A stretch of DNA of 64,000 nt from Rhizobium sp. ASV8 (GTDB lineage Bacteria > Pseudomonadota > Alphaproteobacteria > Rhizobiales > Rhizobiaceae): the NCBI RefSeq assembly GCF_016429255.1, contig NZ_JAELUG010000012.1:19087-83086 (forward strand), read 5' to 3'. The position numbers and the translations under genes were made by a program. This document shows positions 44,482-53,171 of the stretch, one piece after another. Under the pieces are notes generated by a model, which made no database searches, was not told where the DNA came from, and saw only the letters and a list, made by a program, of their open reading frames with translations. Numbering within the stretch: the first letter of the stretch is position 1; every line of letters starts with the position of its first letter.

Positions 44482-44560
44482 GAAGATTCCCCTTTTGTTG
44501 GAAACGAACAAATCCCGCGCGCTCAAATCGGCGCGAGGGAATTCTTGATATGGGAGCGGG

Positions 44561-45694
44561 TCACGCCGCTTGGGTGGAGGCCTGCTTGAGGAAGCGGGAG
44601 AGGCGGCCAAGCCCTTCGCGAAGGACTTCTTCGCCATTCGTATAGCCGATGCGAAGATACCCCTCCATGTCCATGGCGCTGCCCGGCGTGAGCATGACGC
44701 CTGTCTCCTCGAGGAGCCGCAAGCAGAATTCTTCCGAGGAAACCGGCAGATCGTATTTGAGAAGGGCCGTGGTTCCGGATTTGGGCTTGACCCATGAAAT
44801 CAGCGGCTCGGCGTCGACCCAATCCGACAGGATTGCGAGATTGGTCCGGGTAATCCTGTGGCTGCGCTCAAGGATCTTGTCCTTGTTCTCAAGTGCGATG
44901 GCGGCAAAATGGTCGTCGAGCATGCCGACGGAAATCGTGTTGTAGTCACGATGGATGGAGACCGCGTGGATGAGGTCAGAGGGGGCCGCGATCCATCCCA
45001 GGCGAAGGCCCGCCAGCGAATATGTTTTCGACATGCTGCCAGTGCTGATGCCCTTCTCGTAGAGGTCGGCGATGGATGCGGTCATTCCGAGGTCTCCCTC
45101 CTGGTCCGTGCCGCGATAGACTTCGTCGCAAAGGATCCAGGCGCCGCATGTACGGGCGATCTCGACGATCTTGGTCAGATAGGCCCTGTCCATCAGCGAG
45201 CCGGTCGGATTGTTCGGATTGTTGATCGCAATCAGTTTCGTACCTGGCGTCGCGAGCTTTTTTAGCTCCTCAAGGTCCGGCAGGAACGCGGTTGCTTCCG
45301 TCAGCTTGAGGATCTGGGTATCAGCTCCAATGCTTTCGGGGATGGAGTAGTGCTGCTGGTATGTAGGAAGGACCGAGATGACGCGGTCACCACGCTCGAC
45401 CAATGTCTGATGCACGAGTGCGTTGGCGCCGATTGCACCATGGGTTATGACGACGTTGTCGAGTTTCTGCTTTTCATAGAGTGCCGCAACAAGGGAGCGC
45501 AGACGCACGCTGCCCTCGATCTCGCCATAGGTGAGCTTTAGCGGTTTGAGCCGTTCACCAATGTCGTTGATGCCGGACATATCGAGCAGTTCGGCGACCG
45601 TCAGGGATTCAACGCAGGTCTCGGCCAGGTTGAGCTCGCACTTGGTCTCGTACTTGTTCATCCAGATCTCAACGCCGAAGTCACGTATCTTCAT
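44561..45694 (-). CDS. PLP-dependent aminotransferase (class I/II)
   Basis: A 377-residue fold-type I aminotransferase. The binding motifs are INNPNNPTGSLMD, ILCDEVYRGTDQ and the PLP lysine in GSMSKTYSLAGLRLGW. It is shorter at the N terminus than aspartate aminotransferases and resembles the MalY/HisC-like group. GGAGAA precedes the ATG. It lies between the ornithine cyclodeaminase-family gene and the ABC genes, all in one direction, and a second aminotransferase is divergent at 47384, so two transamination steps belong to this pathway. Confidence 0.92.
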   Translation of the reverse strand: MKIRDFGVEIWMNKYETKCELNLAETCVESLTVAELLDMSGINDIGERLKPLKLTYGEIEGSVRLRSLVAALYEKQKLDNVVITHGAIGANALVHQTLVERGDRVISVLPTYQQHYSIPESIGADTQILKLTEATAFLPDLEELKKLATPGTKLIAINNPNNPTGSLMDRAYLTKIVEIARTCGAWILCDEVYRGTDQEGDLGMTASIADLYEKGISTGSMSKTYSLAGLRLGWIAAPSDLIHAVSIHRDYNTISVGMLDDHFAAIALENKDKILERSHRITRTNLAILSDWVDAEPLISWVKPKSGTTALLKYDLPVSSEEFCLRLLEETGVMLTPGSAMDMEGYLRIGYTNGEEVLREGLGRLSRFLKQASTQAA

Positions 45695-45719
45695 TTCATT
45701 CTCCTAGATATTTCAGGGT

Positions 45720-46661
45720 TCAGCTGCGGGCAGCAACGAGCAAGGCCAAGGCGGCAGCGACGTCTTCGAGACCGAGGCCGATCGAACGGAAGAAAGCCGG
45801 TCGCTCACGGCTCGGATGTTTCGCGCGGCCCGAAAGAAGATCGGGCAGATCGCCACAAAGACGGTCGGACGCCCACGTGCCCGCTTCAGTGGCAAGCTTC
45901 ATGTCGCCGGCAGAAAAGGGCGTCGTGGCGCGGTAGTCGCAATAGACGTCGAAGCCCTGAAGCGCTGAAGGATCGATCTCATGCGCATTGGCGACATTCG
46001 TGCTGATGGAGGTGACAACCGCGGCCTTCGACAGTTTCGAAGCGTCGATGACGGGTTTTCCTGACGACGTGCAGAGAAGCACCAGGTCGGCACCAACAAT
46101 CGCTTCGTTGGCATCTGTCCATTTGGAGATGCTCGTGCCGACCGAGCTCTTCGAAGGCACATCGTGTCGCGCATGGATGTTCGGCGACACGATCCTGATC
46201 TCTTTCCATTGCCTGATGCGCTCTGCGTAACGCAGATGGGCTAATCCTACGGGACCAGAACCGACGATGGTGAGGACGGAGGCGTCTTGAGGTGTCAGCG
46301 CATCTGCGGCGATAGTCGAGGTGGCGGCGGTGCGTTCCGTGGTCAGTCTCTTGGAATCGCAGAGCAAGATGGGCACACCGCTCTCCATCGACATCAAGAG
46401 CGTCCAGGCGGTCACCAGTGCCTGACCATGGCCGGGGATATAGGGCGACAGTTTTGCACCGAAGACCTTTTCATCGGCAAGCACGCCCAGATAGGTGATG
46501 AAGTCTCCGGCACCTTTCGGAAAGAGGGTTAGCGTCTGTGGCGGTTGGACTGCATTGTCGTTTGCCAGCGAGCGGAACATCCGCTCCAGCACGGATCGGA
46601 TGTCGACCTTTGGCAAGAGTTGGTTGATCTCGGCTTCGCCGAGCACGATCGGTTGCGTCAT
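45720..46661 (-). CDS. Ornithine cyclodeaminase/mu-crystallin family protein
   Basis: A 313-residue member of the ornithine cyclodeaminase/mu-crystallin family. It shows the N-terminal substrate region (VDIRSVLERMFRSLANDN), KVFGAKLSPYIPGHG, GVPILLCDSKRLTTERTAAT, and the Rossmann motif LTIVGSGPVGLAHLRYAERI. Family members are ornithine cyclodeaminases, ketimine reductases and alanine or opine-type dehydrogenases. Strong GGGAGG precedes the ATG at 46661. It is the first gene of the minus-strand operon, divergent from the XRE-cupin regulator. Confidence 0.9.
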   Translation of the reverse strand: MTQPIVLGEAEINQLLPKVDIRSVLERMFRSLANDNAVQPPQTLTLFPKGAGDFITYLGVLADEKVFGAKLSPYIPGHGQALVTAWTLLMSMESGVPILLCDSKRLTTERTAATSTIAADALTPQDASVLTIVGSGPVGLAHLRYAERIRQWKEIRIVSPNIHARHDVPSKSSVGTSISKWTDANEAIVGADLVLLCTSSGKPVIDASKLSKAAVVTSISTNVANAHEIDPSALQGFDVYCDYRATTPFSAGDMKLATEAGTWASDRLCGDLPDLLSGRAKHPSRERPAFFRSIGLGLEDVAAALALLVAARS

Positions 46662-46695
46662 CAGGGACCTCCCAGTTACATGAGCAGGATGATGA

Positions 46696-46713
46696 CGCGA
46701 GCGATCGCTCGCG
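46696..46713. promoter_or_regulatory. 18-bp perfect palindrome between divergent genes
   Basis: CGCGAGCGATCGCTCGCG lies in the 118-base gap between the ornithine cyclodeaminase-family gene (-) and the XRE-cupin regulator gene (+), 34 bases from the first and 66 from the second. It is a perfect palindrome with no spacer and so is a candidate site for the XRE-cupin dimer. Confidence 0.5.
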
Positions 46714-46779
46714 CGTCCTGGTGGACGCACGGTTGAATTCGCTGTTGATCAGTCTGCCCGTTAAGAGTAGAAGGACCCT

Positions 46780-47349
46780 ATGAGCAATATATTGCACAGT
46801 CAAGAGCGAGGCGATGTTTTGGCGCATGTCTCCGGAAATCTTCGAAGGCTCCGACAAGCAGCCGGTCTCAGCCAAGTCGCGCTTGCCGAAGCATCCGGCA
46901 TCAGCCGGCGAATGATCATTGCGGTCGAGGCTGGAGATGCCAATATCAGCCTGTCGAGTCTTGACAAACTGGCTGTCGCGATGGGCGTCGGCTTCGTCGA
47001 TCTCGTCCGGAATCCCGATCGTCACTCATCGTCCGACATCAACGAAGTGACGTGGCGCGGCAGCGGAGCGGAAAGCAAGGGGGTGCTTCTGGGAACGGCA
47101 CCTTCCGGGCAGGAAACGCAATTGTGGATGTGGTCGCTTGAGGCGGGAGAGCGTTACGATGCAGAACCCGATCCGCAAGGCTGGCATGAAATGATTGTCG
47201 TCATGGAGGGAACCTTGACGTTGATCCTGAGCGGCGAGGAAAAGGAGTATCCGAAGGGGGCTTTCGCGATCTACAGCTCAGCCCAGAATTATTCCTACGC
47301 CAACAGGGGGACGGAAATCACTCGGTTCGTGCGGAATGTCGTTTCTTAG
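46780..47349 (+). CDS. XRE-cupin transcriptional regulator
   Basis: A 189-residue regulator with an N-terminal XRE helix-turn-helix (residues about 12-70: RRLRQAAGLSQVALAEASGI, then SRRMIIAVEAGDANISLSSL) and a C-terminal cupin sensor domain (about 105-185: WMWSLEAGERYDAEPDPQGW, then EMIVVMEGTLTLILSGEEKE). Such proteins bind small ligands in the cupin and control amino acid catabolism operons. It is divergent from the ornithine cyclodeaminase operon and followed by an aminotransferase 34 bases later. Confidence 0.93.
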   Translation: MSNILHSQERGDVLAHVSGNLRRLRQAAGLSQVALAEASGISRRMIIAVEAGDANISLSSLDKLAVAMGVGFVDLVRNPDRHSSSDINEVTWRGSGAESKGVLLGTAPSGQETQLWMWSLEAGERYDAEPDPQGWHEMIVVMEGTLTLILSGEEKEYPKGAFAIYSSAQNYSYANRGTEITRFVRNVVS

Positions 47350-47383
47350 ACAAGCCAATGTTCATCGTGAGGTCTGCAAGATT

Positions 47384-48562
47384 ATGAAAGCTATGCCAAA
47401 CAGTCTCGTATCTCGGCTGCCAGGGCCACCGATCCCCGCGGTCATGGCATGGGCGCGTGCATATGACGGGCTGCGCGGCCCCCTGATCGATCTTTCGCAG
47501 GCCGTGCCGGGATATCCGACGCATCCTGAAATGCTGCGGCTCCTTGGTGAAGCCGCAGGCATGCAGGCGATGACGGGCTACGGACCGATCGAAGGAGAAA
47601 GCGCCCTGCGTCAATCCTATGCGGCGCATATGTCCGATATCTATGCCAGCCGAATATGCGCGGAGAACATCCAGATCACCGCAGGCTGCAACCAGGCCTT
47701 CATGGCGACTATGATTGCGCTTGCGCGGGCGGGAGACCGGGTGGCAATTACCAACCCGTTTTATTTCAACCACGAAACGACGCTCTCCATGTTGGGGATC
47801 GGGAGTGTGCTCGTCGAATGCGATTCCGAGAATGGCTTTCTGCCGAAGATGTCGTCCGTGGAAGCGGCTTTGGCCGAGGGTGCCAAAGCACTTGCCATCG
47901 TCAGTCCCAACAATCCGACGGGTGCGATATATCCACCCGAGCTCTTGAATAGCCTTTACGCCCTCTGCCGAAAGCATGGTGCCTGGCTGGTGCTGGACGA
48001 GACCTATCGGGATTTCCTGGATGAGGGCTCGACACGGCCGCACGATCTGCTTTCGCAAACGGACTGGAACGAGGGGCTCGTCCTTCTCTACAGCTTTTCC
48101 AAATCGCTCTGCATTCCCGGTCACCGCTTGGGCGCGATCACGGCATCGCCAGAGGTTGTTCGAGAGGTTGCCAAGGTCATGGACAACATGCAGATTTGCG
48201 CGCCTCGTGCGGCGCAGCATGCCGTTGCCGAAGCCCTCCCGAAGCTCGCGAATTGGCGTGCCGGCAACCGCGCCGAAATCGCGCGACGTGCGAGGGCGCT
48301 CACGGAAGTCTTCGCCGCAGCGCCCGGATGGAGCATTGCTGCGATCGGCGCTTATTTCGCCTTTATCAAGCATCCCTTTGAAGGGCAGGCGTCGACGGAG
48401 ATAGCCGAACGCCTGGCATCCACGGCTGGCGTAATCTCTATTCCTGGCGCCTATTTCGGGGAGGGCAATGATGCCTATCTTCGCTTTGCTTTTGCCAATG
48501 CAGATGTCACGACCATCGGCCAGCTAAACGCAAGGCTCGACAGGTTTCCAAGTCGCTCCTAG
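47384..48562 (+). CDS. PLP-dependent aminotransferase, second of the cluster
   Basis: A 392-residue class I/II aminotransferase. Marks are the N-terminal IDLSQAVPGYPTHPE, TAGCNQAFMATMIALARAGD, IVSPNNPTGAIYPPE, VLDETYRDFLDEG and the PLP lysine in YSFSKSLCIPGHRLGA. GAGGT precedes the ATG at 47384; an ATG at 47393 is possible. Co-transcribed with the XRE-cupin regulator and opposite the operon with the ABC transporter and OCD-family gene, it probably acts on the same imported compound. Confidence 0.9.
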   Translation: MKAMPNSLVSRLPGPPIPAVMAWARAYDGLRGPLIDLSQAVPGYPTHPEMLRLLGEAAGMQAMTGYGPIEGESALRQSYAAHMSDIYASRICAENIQITAGCNQAFMATMIALARAGDRVAITNPFYFNHETTLSMLGIGSVLVECDSENGFLPKMSSVEAALAEGAKALAIVSPNNPTGAIYPPELLNSLYALCRKHGAWLVLDETYRDFLDEGSTRPHDLLSQTDWNEGLVLLYSFSKSLCIPGHRLGAITASPEVVREVAKVMDNMQICAPRAAQHAVAEALPKLANWRAGNRAEIARRARALTEVFAAAPGWSIAAIGAYFAFIKHPFEGQASTEIAERLASTAGVISIPGAYFGEGNDAYLRFAFANADVTTIGQLNARLDRFPSRS

Positions 48563-48899
48563 CCTGCCTTGGCTCACATCCATGGACTATCAAGCATGAA
48601 GACCATGGTGATGAGTGACGATATCTCCGATGCATCAGCGCGATTGGCTCGCGCGGTGGCGGCTTCGCTGCGATCAACTGCGGCGCATGGCCGCTTTCGG
48701 TAAGCTTGTCAGGTCAAGCAAATGGGCCTCTAATGACGCCGTTTGATGTGCGAATTCGAGACCGTTGTCGTTGCAGGTGAGTGAGGACTTTGCGTGCGCG
48801 GCGCCGTCGTCCGTAAGACCAATTGCCGGGCGCGGTCCATGGCAAAATACCGACCATCGACAAGTGACTACGTTTTGGCAAACGAAGACAGGAGCAATT
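48563..48899. other. Intergenic region before the lipocalin-like gene
   Basis: About 340 bases with no gene. The end carries AGGAG before the ATG at 48900. I see no repeat, hairpin or other structure that I can support. Confidence 0.35.
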
Positions 48900-49325
48900 A
48901 TGTCTGAGCGCGATCCCAGGCTCTACGGTAGCTGGCGATTGGTTTCCTTCGACACGGAACTTCAGAGTTCAAAGGAGCGCGGCCAACCTTGGGGCGCTGA
49001 TCCCAATGGGCACCTTATTTTCGGCTCCGATGGGCGAATGATGGTCCTCGTCACCGCAAAGACGCGGGAGCCAGGGAATACAGATGAGACATTGGCGGCG
49101 CTTTTCCGAACCGCGATGGCCTATAGCGGGCGGTACCGGGTCGATGGGGGTAGGTTCATCACAAAGATTGACTCATCTTGGAATGAAGCCTGGAACGGCA
49201 CTGAGCAGGAACGCTTCTACAAGCTCGATGGAGACACGCTCGAGGTCTCTACGGCCTGGATGCCAAATCCGTTGGTCTCCGGAAATCCGATCGGAAGGGC
49301 TATTTTAAGTTTTAGCCGCGAGTGA
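48900..49325 (+). CDS. Lipocalin-like domain protein
   Basis: A 141-residue protein of the lipocalin-like family found in many proteobacteria and fungi. The N-terminal LYGSWRLVSFDTELQ carries the G-x-W strand, followed by WGADPNGHLIFGSDGRMMVL, a middle MAYSGRYRVDGGRFITKIDS, and a C-terminal FYKLDGDTLEVSTAW strand pair. There is no signal peptide, so it is probably cytosolic. The start at 48900 has AGGAG five bases upstream. The ligand is unknown and it stands alone. Confidence 0.82.
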   Translation: MSERDPRLYGSWRLVSFDTELQSSKERGQPWGADPNGHLIFGSDGRMMVLVTAKTREPGNTDETLAALFRTAMAYSGRYRVDGGRFITKIDSSWNEAWNGTEQERFYKLDGDTLEVSTAWMPNPLVSGNPIGRAILSFSRE

Positions 49326-49507
49326 TTGTCCCGACGCTGATTGAGCCTCCATTTTCGGTCTGGCGGTGACCGGCAGGACGGAAAACGGGCCCATGAAAGG
49401 CGTCGCCATTTCGAACCGGCAGTAGATCAGCCAGACATGGCGGTTGGGGTGAACTTAGTGGGGAGTTCTCGTTCTCTCATCGGGCGCTTGAAACTGGGCG
49501 CTGCCGA

Positions 49508-50281
49508 TCAGGGGACGTTCTCTCTCGACTTTCTGAGCGCTTCATTGATCTCGCTGCGCGCGACGCCGATCAATTGTTCCATGGCGAATTTGGCGGCCTC
49601 CGGGCGCCGCATCCGAATGGCGTCGAGAACATCTTGATGCTTGATAATTGCCTGCTCATGCGACTGGCTGGCCCGATTGGTCAATCGAAAGCTGGCAAGA
49701 AGAGCTGCCCTGATGGCCGTTGCGAATTGGCGATACACCCAGTTGCCACTGGCGTCGATGATGGCGGTGTGGAACTCAAGGTCCGCGCGGCTCCAGGCCT
49801 CGTTGTCGCGAGAGTTGGCCTCTACCATATCCTCGAAAGCCTTCGAGATTTGATAGAGCTGGCGAGCGGTTGCCTTTGCTGCTGCCTGCGCCGCCGCGGC
49901 AGGTTCGAGTAGCTGCCTGGCATCGATCAACGAGGCATAGAAATTCTCATCAGCACCGTGCGAAAGCATGGCGTCAAGCACTAGGGGATCGAGGTAATTC
50001 CAGTTTTCTCGCGGCAGAACGGTTGTTCCTGCCCGCGTTCGTGAGCGAACCATTCCAAGGGCAGATACATACTGCATGGCCTCTCGCAGACTGGTTCTGC
50101 TGACATCGAACTGCGCCGTGAGCTCTGCCTCATTGGGCAATGTGGAACCTTCCGCCAGCTCGCCGGAAACGATCTTGTGGATGACCCGCTGGAGAAGGCT
50201 CTCACGGACACTTCGTTTGCCATGTTCGGCAATCGGATCGCCGTCCAGAGTCAAAACGCGACCGGCCCTTGCTTTGGTCAT
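49508..50281 (-). CDS. GntR family regulator, FadR/FCD subfamily
   Basis: A 257-residue regulator with an N-terminal winged helix-turn-helix (about residues 25-90: LLQRVIHKIVSGELAEGSTL, then NEAELTAQFDVSRTSLREAM) and a C-terminal all-helical FCD effector domain (about 105-250) with the metal/ligand-type DLEFHTAIIDASGN and RQLLEPAAAAQAA. The FCD domain usually binds organic acids or sugar acids. It is divergent from the sugar ABC operon, and the two AT-rich palindromes in the intervening region are its likely sites. Confidence 0.93.
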   Translation of the reverse strand: MTKARAGRVLTLDGDPIAEHGKRSVRESLLQRVIHKIVSGELAEGSTLPNEAELTAQFDVSRTSLREAMQYVSALGMVRSRTRAGTTVLPRENWNYLDPLVLDAMLSHGADENFYASLIDARQLLEPAAAAQAAAKATARQLYQISKAFEDMVEANSRDNEAWSRADLEFHTAIIDASGNWVYRQFATAIRAALLASFRLTNRASQSHEQAIIKHQDVLDAIRMRRPEAAKFAMEQLIGVARSEINEALRKSRENVP

Positions 50282-50373
50282 CCCTTATCCTTCTCCAAAA
50301 TCACCGCCGATCAGCCTTTTTCAGCCTGCGGTGCCGCAGTCAAGGCATGGGACGGTCAGCTCGCTAAGCTAAA

Positions 50374-50388
50374 ATAAATCCTATTTAA
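50374..50388. promoter_or_regulatory. Operator-like palindrome O1 between the GntR and sugar ABC genes
   Basis: ATAAATCCTATTTAA, near-perfect 6-base arms around a CCT core. It shares 14 of 15 bases with the site at 50458-50472. It lies 93 bases upstream of the GntR start and may serve autoregulation. Confidence 0.6.
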
Positions 50389-50457
50389 ACTGCGAGCGTG
50401 GCTGTTCCCTCTTATTCGCTAGCACAGATACGGACCCGTTTCCATATTTTTTAAAAA

Positions 50458-50501
50458 ATAAATCCTATTTATATTGACATTGATATGATCAAGAATATGG
50501 T
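50458..50501 (+). promoter_or_regulatory. Operator-like palindrome O2 next to the sugar operon promoter
   Basis: ATAAATCCTATTTAT at 50458-50472 has perfect 6-base arms around CCT and is directly followed by a TTGACA -35 (50474-50479); TATGGT at 50496-50501 is a possible -10, spaced 16 bases. The centre of O2 is 84 bases from that of O1, eight helical turns at 10.5 bases per turn, so one FadR-type dimer pair could loop the DNA between them. Confidence 0.62.
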
Positions 50502-50577
50502 GACGCCACAGTAGGCGAGGTCGGCCCCATGAGCCCTTCACTGCTATTCTGGTCATTCAATGAGGAGGGAGGAGCGC

Positions 50578-51558
50578 ATGAAGCTCATCAAGATCGCCGC
50601 TATGCTGGCGATGTCGGCTGCCGTGGCAGCGCAGGCATCAAGTGGTTTTGCTCAGGAGAAGGTTCTGAAGGTCGGGGCCATCTACATGGACGCCCAGGGC
50701 TTTTATGCCGGCGTGCGCAAGGGCATCGAGACCGGCGCGAAAGACGCGGGTGACAAGCTCGATCTGATCGAGACCAATGCTCAGGGCGATGTCAGCAAGG
50801 AATCGTCCTTCATCGACTCGCTGATCTCCGCCGGCGTAAAGGCGATCATCGTCTCGCCGGTATCGGCCGATGGCTCCTATCGCGCCATCCGACGTGCACA
50901 TGACGCCGGTATTCCGGTGGTCTGCTACAATACCTGCCTGAACGATGCCGACATGAAGTCCTATGTCTCAGCCTATGCGGTCGGGGACCCCTACGAATTC
51001 GGACACAAGCTCGGTGATGCCGCCGGCGACTACTTTGTCGCCGAAAAGAAAACCGCTCCGAAGATTGCCATTCTCAACTGCGAATTCGTCGAAGTTTGCG
51101 TGACGCGCCGCAAGGGCTTCGAGGATGCATTGAAGGCGAAGGTCCCAGGAGCAACGATCGTCGCTAACCAGGAAGGTGCCGTCCTCGACAAGGCGGTTTC
51201 GGTCGCGAGTACCATTCTCTCGTCCAATCCGGACATCGACGCTTTCTTCGGCGAGGCTGGTGGCGCAACCTTGGGTGCGGCACGCGCGGTCAAGAGCCAG
51301 GGCAAGACCGGCAAGGTTGTGGTGTTCGGTGGCGACATGACAACGGAGATCGCTCAGGAACTCTCCGACTTCAGCGTCATCAAGGCGGTCGTCGACATCT
51401 CCGGCCAGGGCCTCGGCAAGCTCGCTTTGGCGCAGGCCATCAAGTCGATCAACGGCCAGGCGCCGTCCGATATCAAGGTCCCCTACGATATCGACCTTTA
51501 CAAATCCTCAGAGGACGCCAAGGCTTGGCTAAAGGCCCACGCTGACGGTCTGCCGTGA
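50578..51558 (+). CDS. Sugar ABC transporter substrate-binding protein
   Basis: A 326-residue periplasmic binding protein of the ribose/galactose type (family 1-like). The signal peptide is AAMLAMSAAVAAQASSGFAQ. Marks are VGAIYMDAQGFYAGVRKGIE, SLISAGVKAIIVSPVSADGS, NPDIDAFFGEAGGATLGAAR and DISGQGLGKLALAQAI. GGAGGGAGGAG precedes the ATG at 50578. It is the first gene of the GntR-controlled sugar operon and is followed by a stem-loop, which fits higher expression than the membrane parts. Confidence 0.93.
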   Translation: MKLIKIAAMLAMSAAVAAQASSGFAQEKVLKVGAIYMDAQGFYAGVRKGIETGAKDAGDKLDLIETNAQGDVSKESSFIDSLISAGVKAIIVSPVSADGSYRAIRRAHDAGIPVVCYNTCLNDADMKSYVSAYAVGDPYEFGHKLGDAAGDYFVAEKKTAPKIAILNCEFVEVCVTRRKGFEDALKAKVPGATIVANQEGAVLDKAVSVASTILSSNPDIDAFFGEAGGATLGAARAVKSQGKTGKVVVFGGDMTTEIAQELSDFSVIKAVVDISGQGLGKLALAQAIKSINGQAPSDIKVPYDIDLYKSSEDAKAWLKAHADGLP

Positions 51559-51586
51559 TTTGAGCTTCATCTGACTTTGCAAAAGA

Positions 51587-51608
51587 TGCCGCCGGGTATC
51601 CGGCGGCA
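51587..51608 (+). terminator. Hairpin between the sugar-binding protein and ATPase genes
   Basis: TGCCGCCGG and CCGGCGGCA, perfect 9-base arms with a GTAT loop, 28 bases after the binding-protein stop. It argues that ATPase translation begins beyond it (51631) and not at the ATG at 51586, one base before the hairpin. Probably an mRNA-processing or attenuation element. Confidence 0.7.
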
Positions 51609-51630
51609 ATGTTCAATGTGGAACGTGCCA

Positions 51631-53160
51631 ATGATCTCTGCCAACCATTCCGCACCGGCTGCATCCGCACGGATCGTCGCCTCCATCAGGGGCTGCACGC
51701 GCCAGTATCCGGGCGTTCTAGCGCTTGATAACGCGACCTTCGAGGTCGCAGCTGGCGAGGTGAGGGCTCTTCTCGGCAAGAACGGCGCCGGCAAATCCAC
51801 AATGATCCGTCTTCTGACCGGAGCCGAAATCCCGGATAGCGGAACCGTTGCCATTGATGGCGTCGAACTCAAGCAGGCAGGATCGGGACGCGCCCAGGAA
51901 GCCTTCCAAAATGGCGTTCGCGTCGTCTACCAGGAACTCAGCCTGGTGCCGGGAATGACCCTTGCCGAAAATCTCTTTCTCGGTCGTTGGCCCCGCCAAG
52001 GCGGGGTGATCCAATATGCCAGGATGGAAGCGCAAGCCGCAGAGGCCATGGCGCGGCTCGGGCTGGATCTTCCCACCAACAGGCTGGTTATGAGCCTGAG
52101 CCCCGCCGAACGCCAATTGCTTGAGATTGCCCGCGTCCTGATCGGTAAACCAAAGCTCGTCATCCTCGACGAGCCGACAAGCTCGCTTGCCGCGGCCGAG
52201 GCAGAGAAGGTCATGAATGCGGTAACGCGCATCGCTTCCGAGGGTATCGCGGTGATCTATGTCAGCCACCGCATGAACGAGATCCGGCGGATCGCAGATT
52301 CCGCAACCGTGATGCGTGACGGTCGCATCATCGACACTGTCGATGTCAAGGGCGCTGAGACACGCGAGATCGTTCGACTGATGCTGGGCTCCGAGGCCTC
52401 GCAGGCTGCCCTTCTTGAAACGAACTCCCGCGAAAAGACGGTGCTGGATGTCAACGATCTGGCCGTTGCCCCCAAGCTTCAGTCCATCTCCTTCAAGCTT
52501 CGCGAAGGAGAGGTGCTCGGAATCGCCGGCTTGCTGGGATCAGGTCGAACGGAACTGCTTCAGGCCATCATGGGAATACGTTCGTTCTCGCATGGAAGCA
52601 TCAAAATCGATGGATCGACGGTCAGGACGCCGCGATACAGGCAGATGGTCAACCGGGGCTTCGGCTATACGCCTGAGAGCCGCAAGGAGGAAGGCATCGT
52701 TCCGCTTCTTGGAGTTGACGAAAATGCGCTGGCAACGAATTTCGCCGCCGTCAGCCGCTACGGCATCCTGTCTGCCCGTCTCATGGCAGAGGCCGCGCGA
52801 CGCGTCATCGACCGATTGCATGTCAAGACGGCGCGCACCGACACGCCGATCGGTACACTTTCCGGCGGCAATCAGCAAAAGGTCGTTATCGGCCGCTGGG
52901 TGCATGCCGACAGTCGCGTGCTGCTGCTCGACGAGCCGACGCGCGGCGTCGACGTCGAAGCAAAAGGGCAGATCTATGCGATTATTCGACAGCTGGCGGC
53001 GGAGGGCCGCAGCATCATTTTCGTTTCCAGTGAAATAGAGGAATTGCCTCTCGTCTGCGACCGGGTCCTTGTCTTGAGGGACGGCAAGTTGCAGGAGGAA
53101 TTCCATTCCCCCAAAATTGATCAGGACGCTGTAATGGCCGCCTGCATTACCGGACATTGA
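51631..53160 (+). CDS. Sugar ABC transporter ATP-binding protein, tandem type
   Basis: A 509-residue ATPase of the RbsA/MglA/XylG kind with two nucleotide-binding domains. The first has Walker A GKNGAGKST, the signature LSPAERQLLEIARVL and Walker B LVILDEPTSSL. The second has the degenerate GLLGSGRTELLQ, the signature LSGGNQQKVVIGRWV and LLLDEPTRGVD. The length is usual for the family. Starts at 51586 and 51616 are possible, but a hairpin covers the leader before 51609. It precedes the permease gene by 11 bases. Confidence 0.94.
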   Translation: MISANHSAPAASARIVASIRGCTRQYPGVLALDNATFEVAAGEVRALLGKNGAGKSTMIRLLTGAEIPDSGTVAIDGVELKQAGSGRAQEAFQNGVRVVYQELSLVPGMTLAENLFLGRWPRQGGVIQYARMEAQAAEAMARLGLDLPTNRLVMSLSPAERQLLEIARVLIGKPKLVILDEPTSSLAAAEAEKVMNAVTRIASEGIAVIYVSHRMNEIRRIADSATVMRDGRIIDTVDVKGAETREIVRLMLGSEASQAALLETNSREKTVLDVNDLAVAPKLQSISFKLREGEVLGIAGLLGSGRTELLQAIMGIRSFSHGSIKIDGSTVRTPRYRQMVNRGFGYTPESRKEEGIVPLLGVDENALATNFAAVSRYGILSARLMAEAARRVIDRLHVKTARTDTPIGTLSGGNQQKVVIGRWVHADSRVLLLDEPTRGVDVEAKGQIYAIIRQLAAEGRSIIFVSSEIEELPLVCDRVLVLRDGKLQEEFHSPKIDQDAVMAACITGH

Positions 53161-53171
53161 CGGAGGTTCTA

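Noticed and set aside
51586..51630. Upstream start codons for the sugar ABC ATPase (51586, 51616)
   Set aside because: The first lies one base before a 9-bp hairpin that would block ribosome entry. The second has no clear ribosome binding site. The start at 51631 gives the normal family length.
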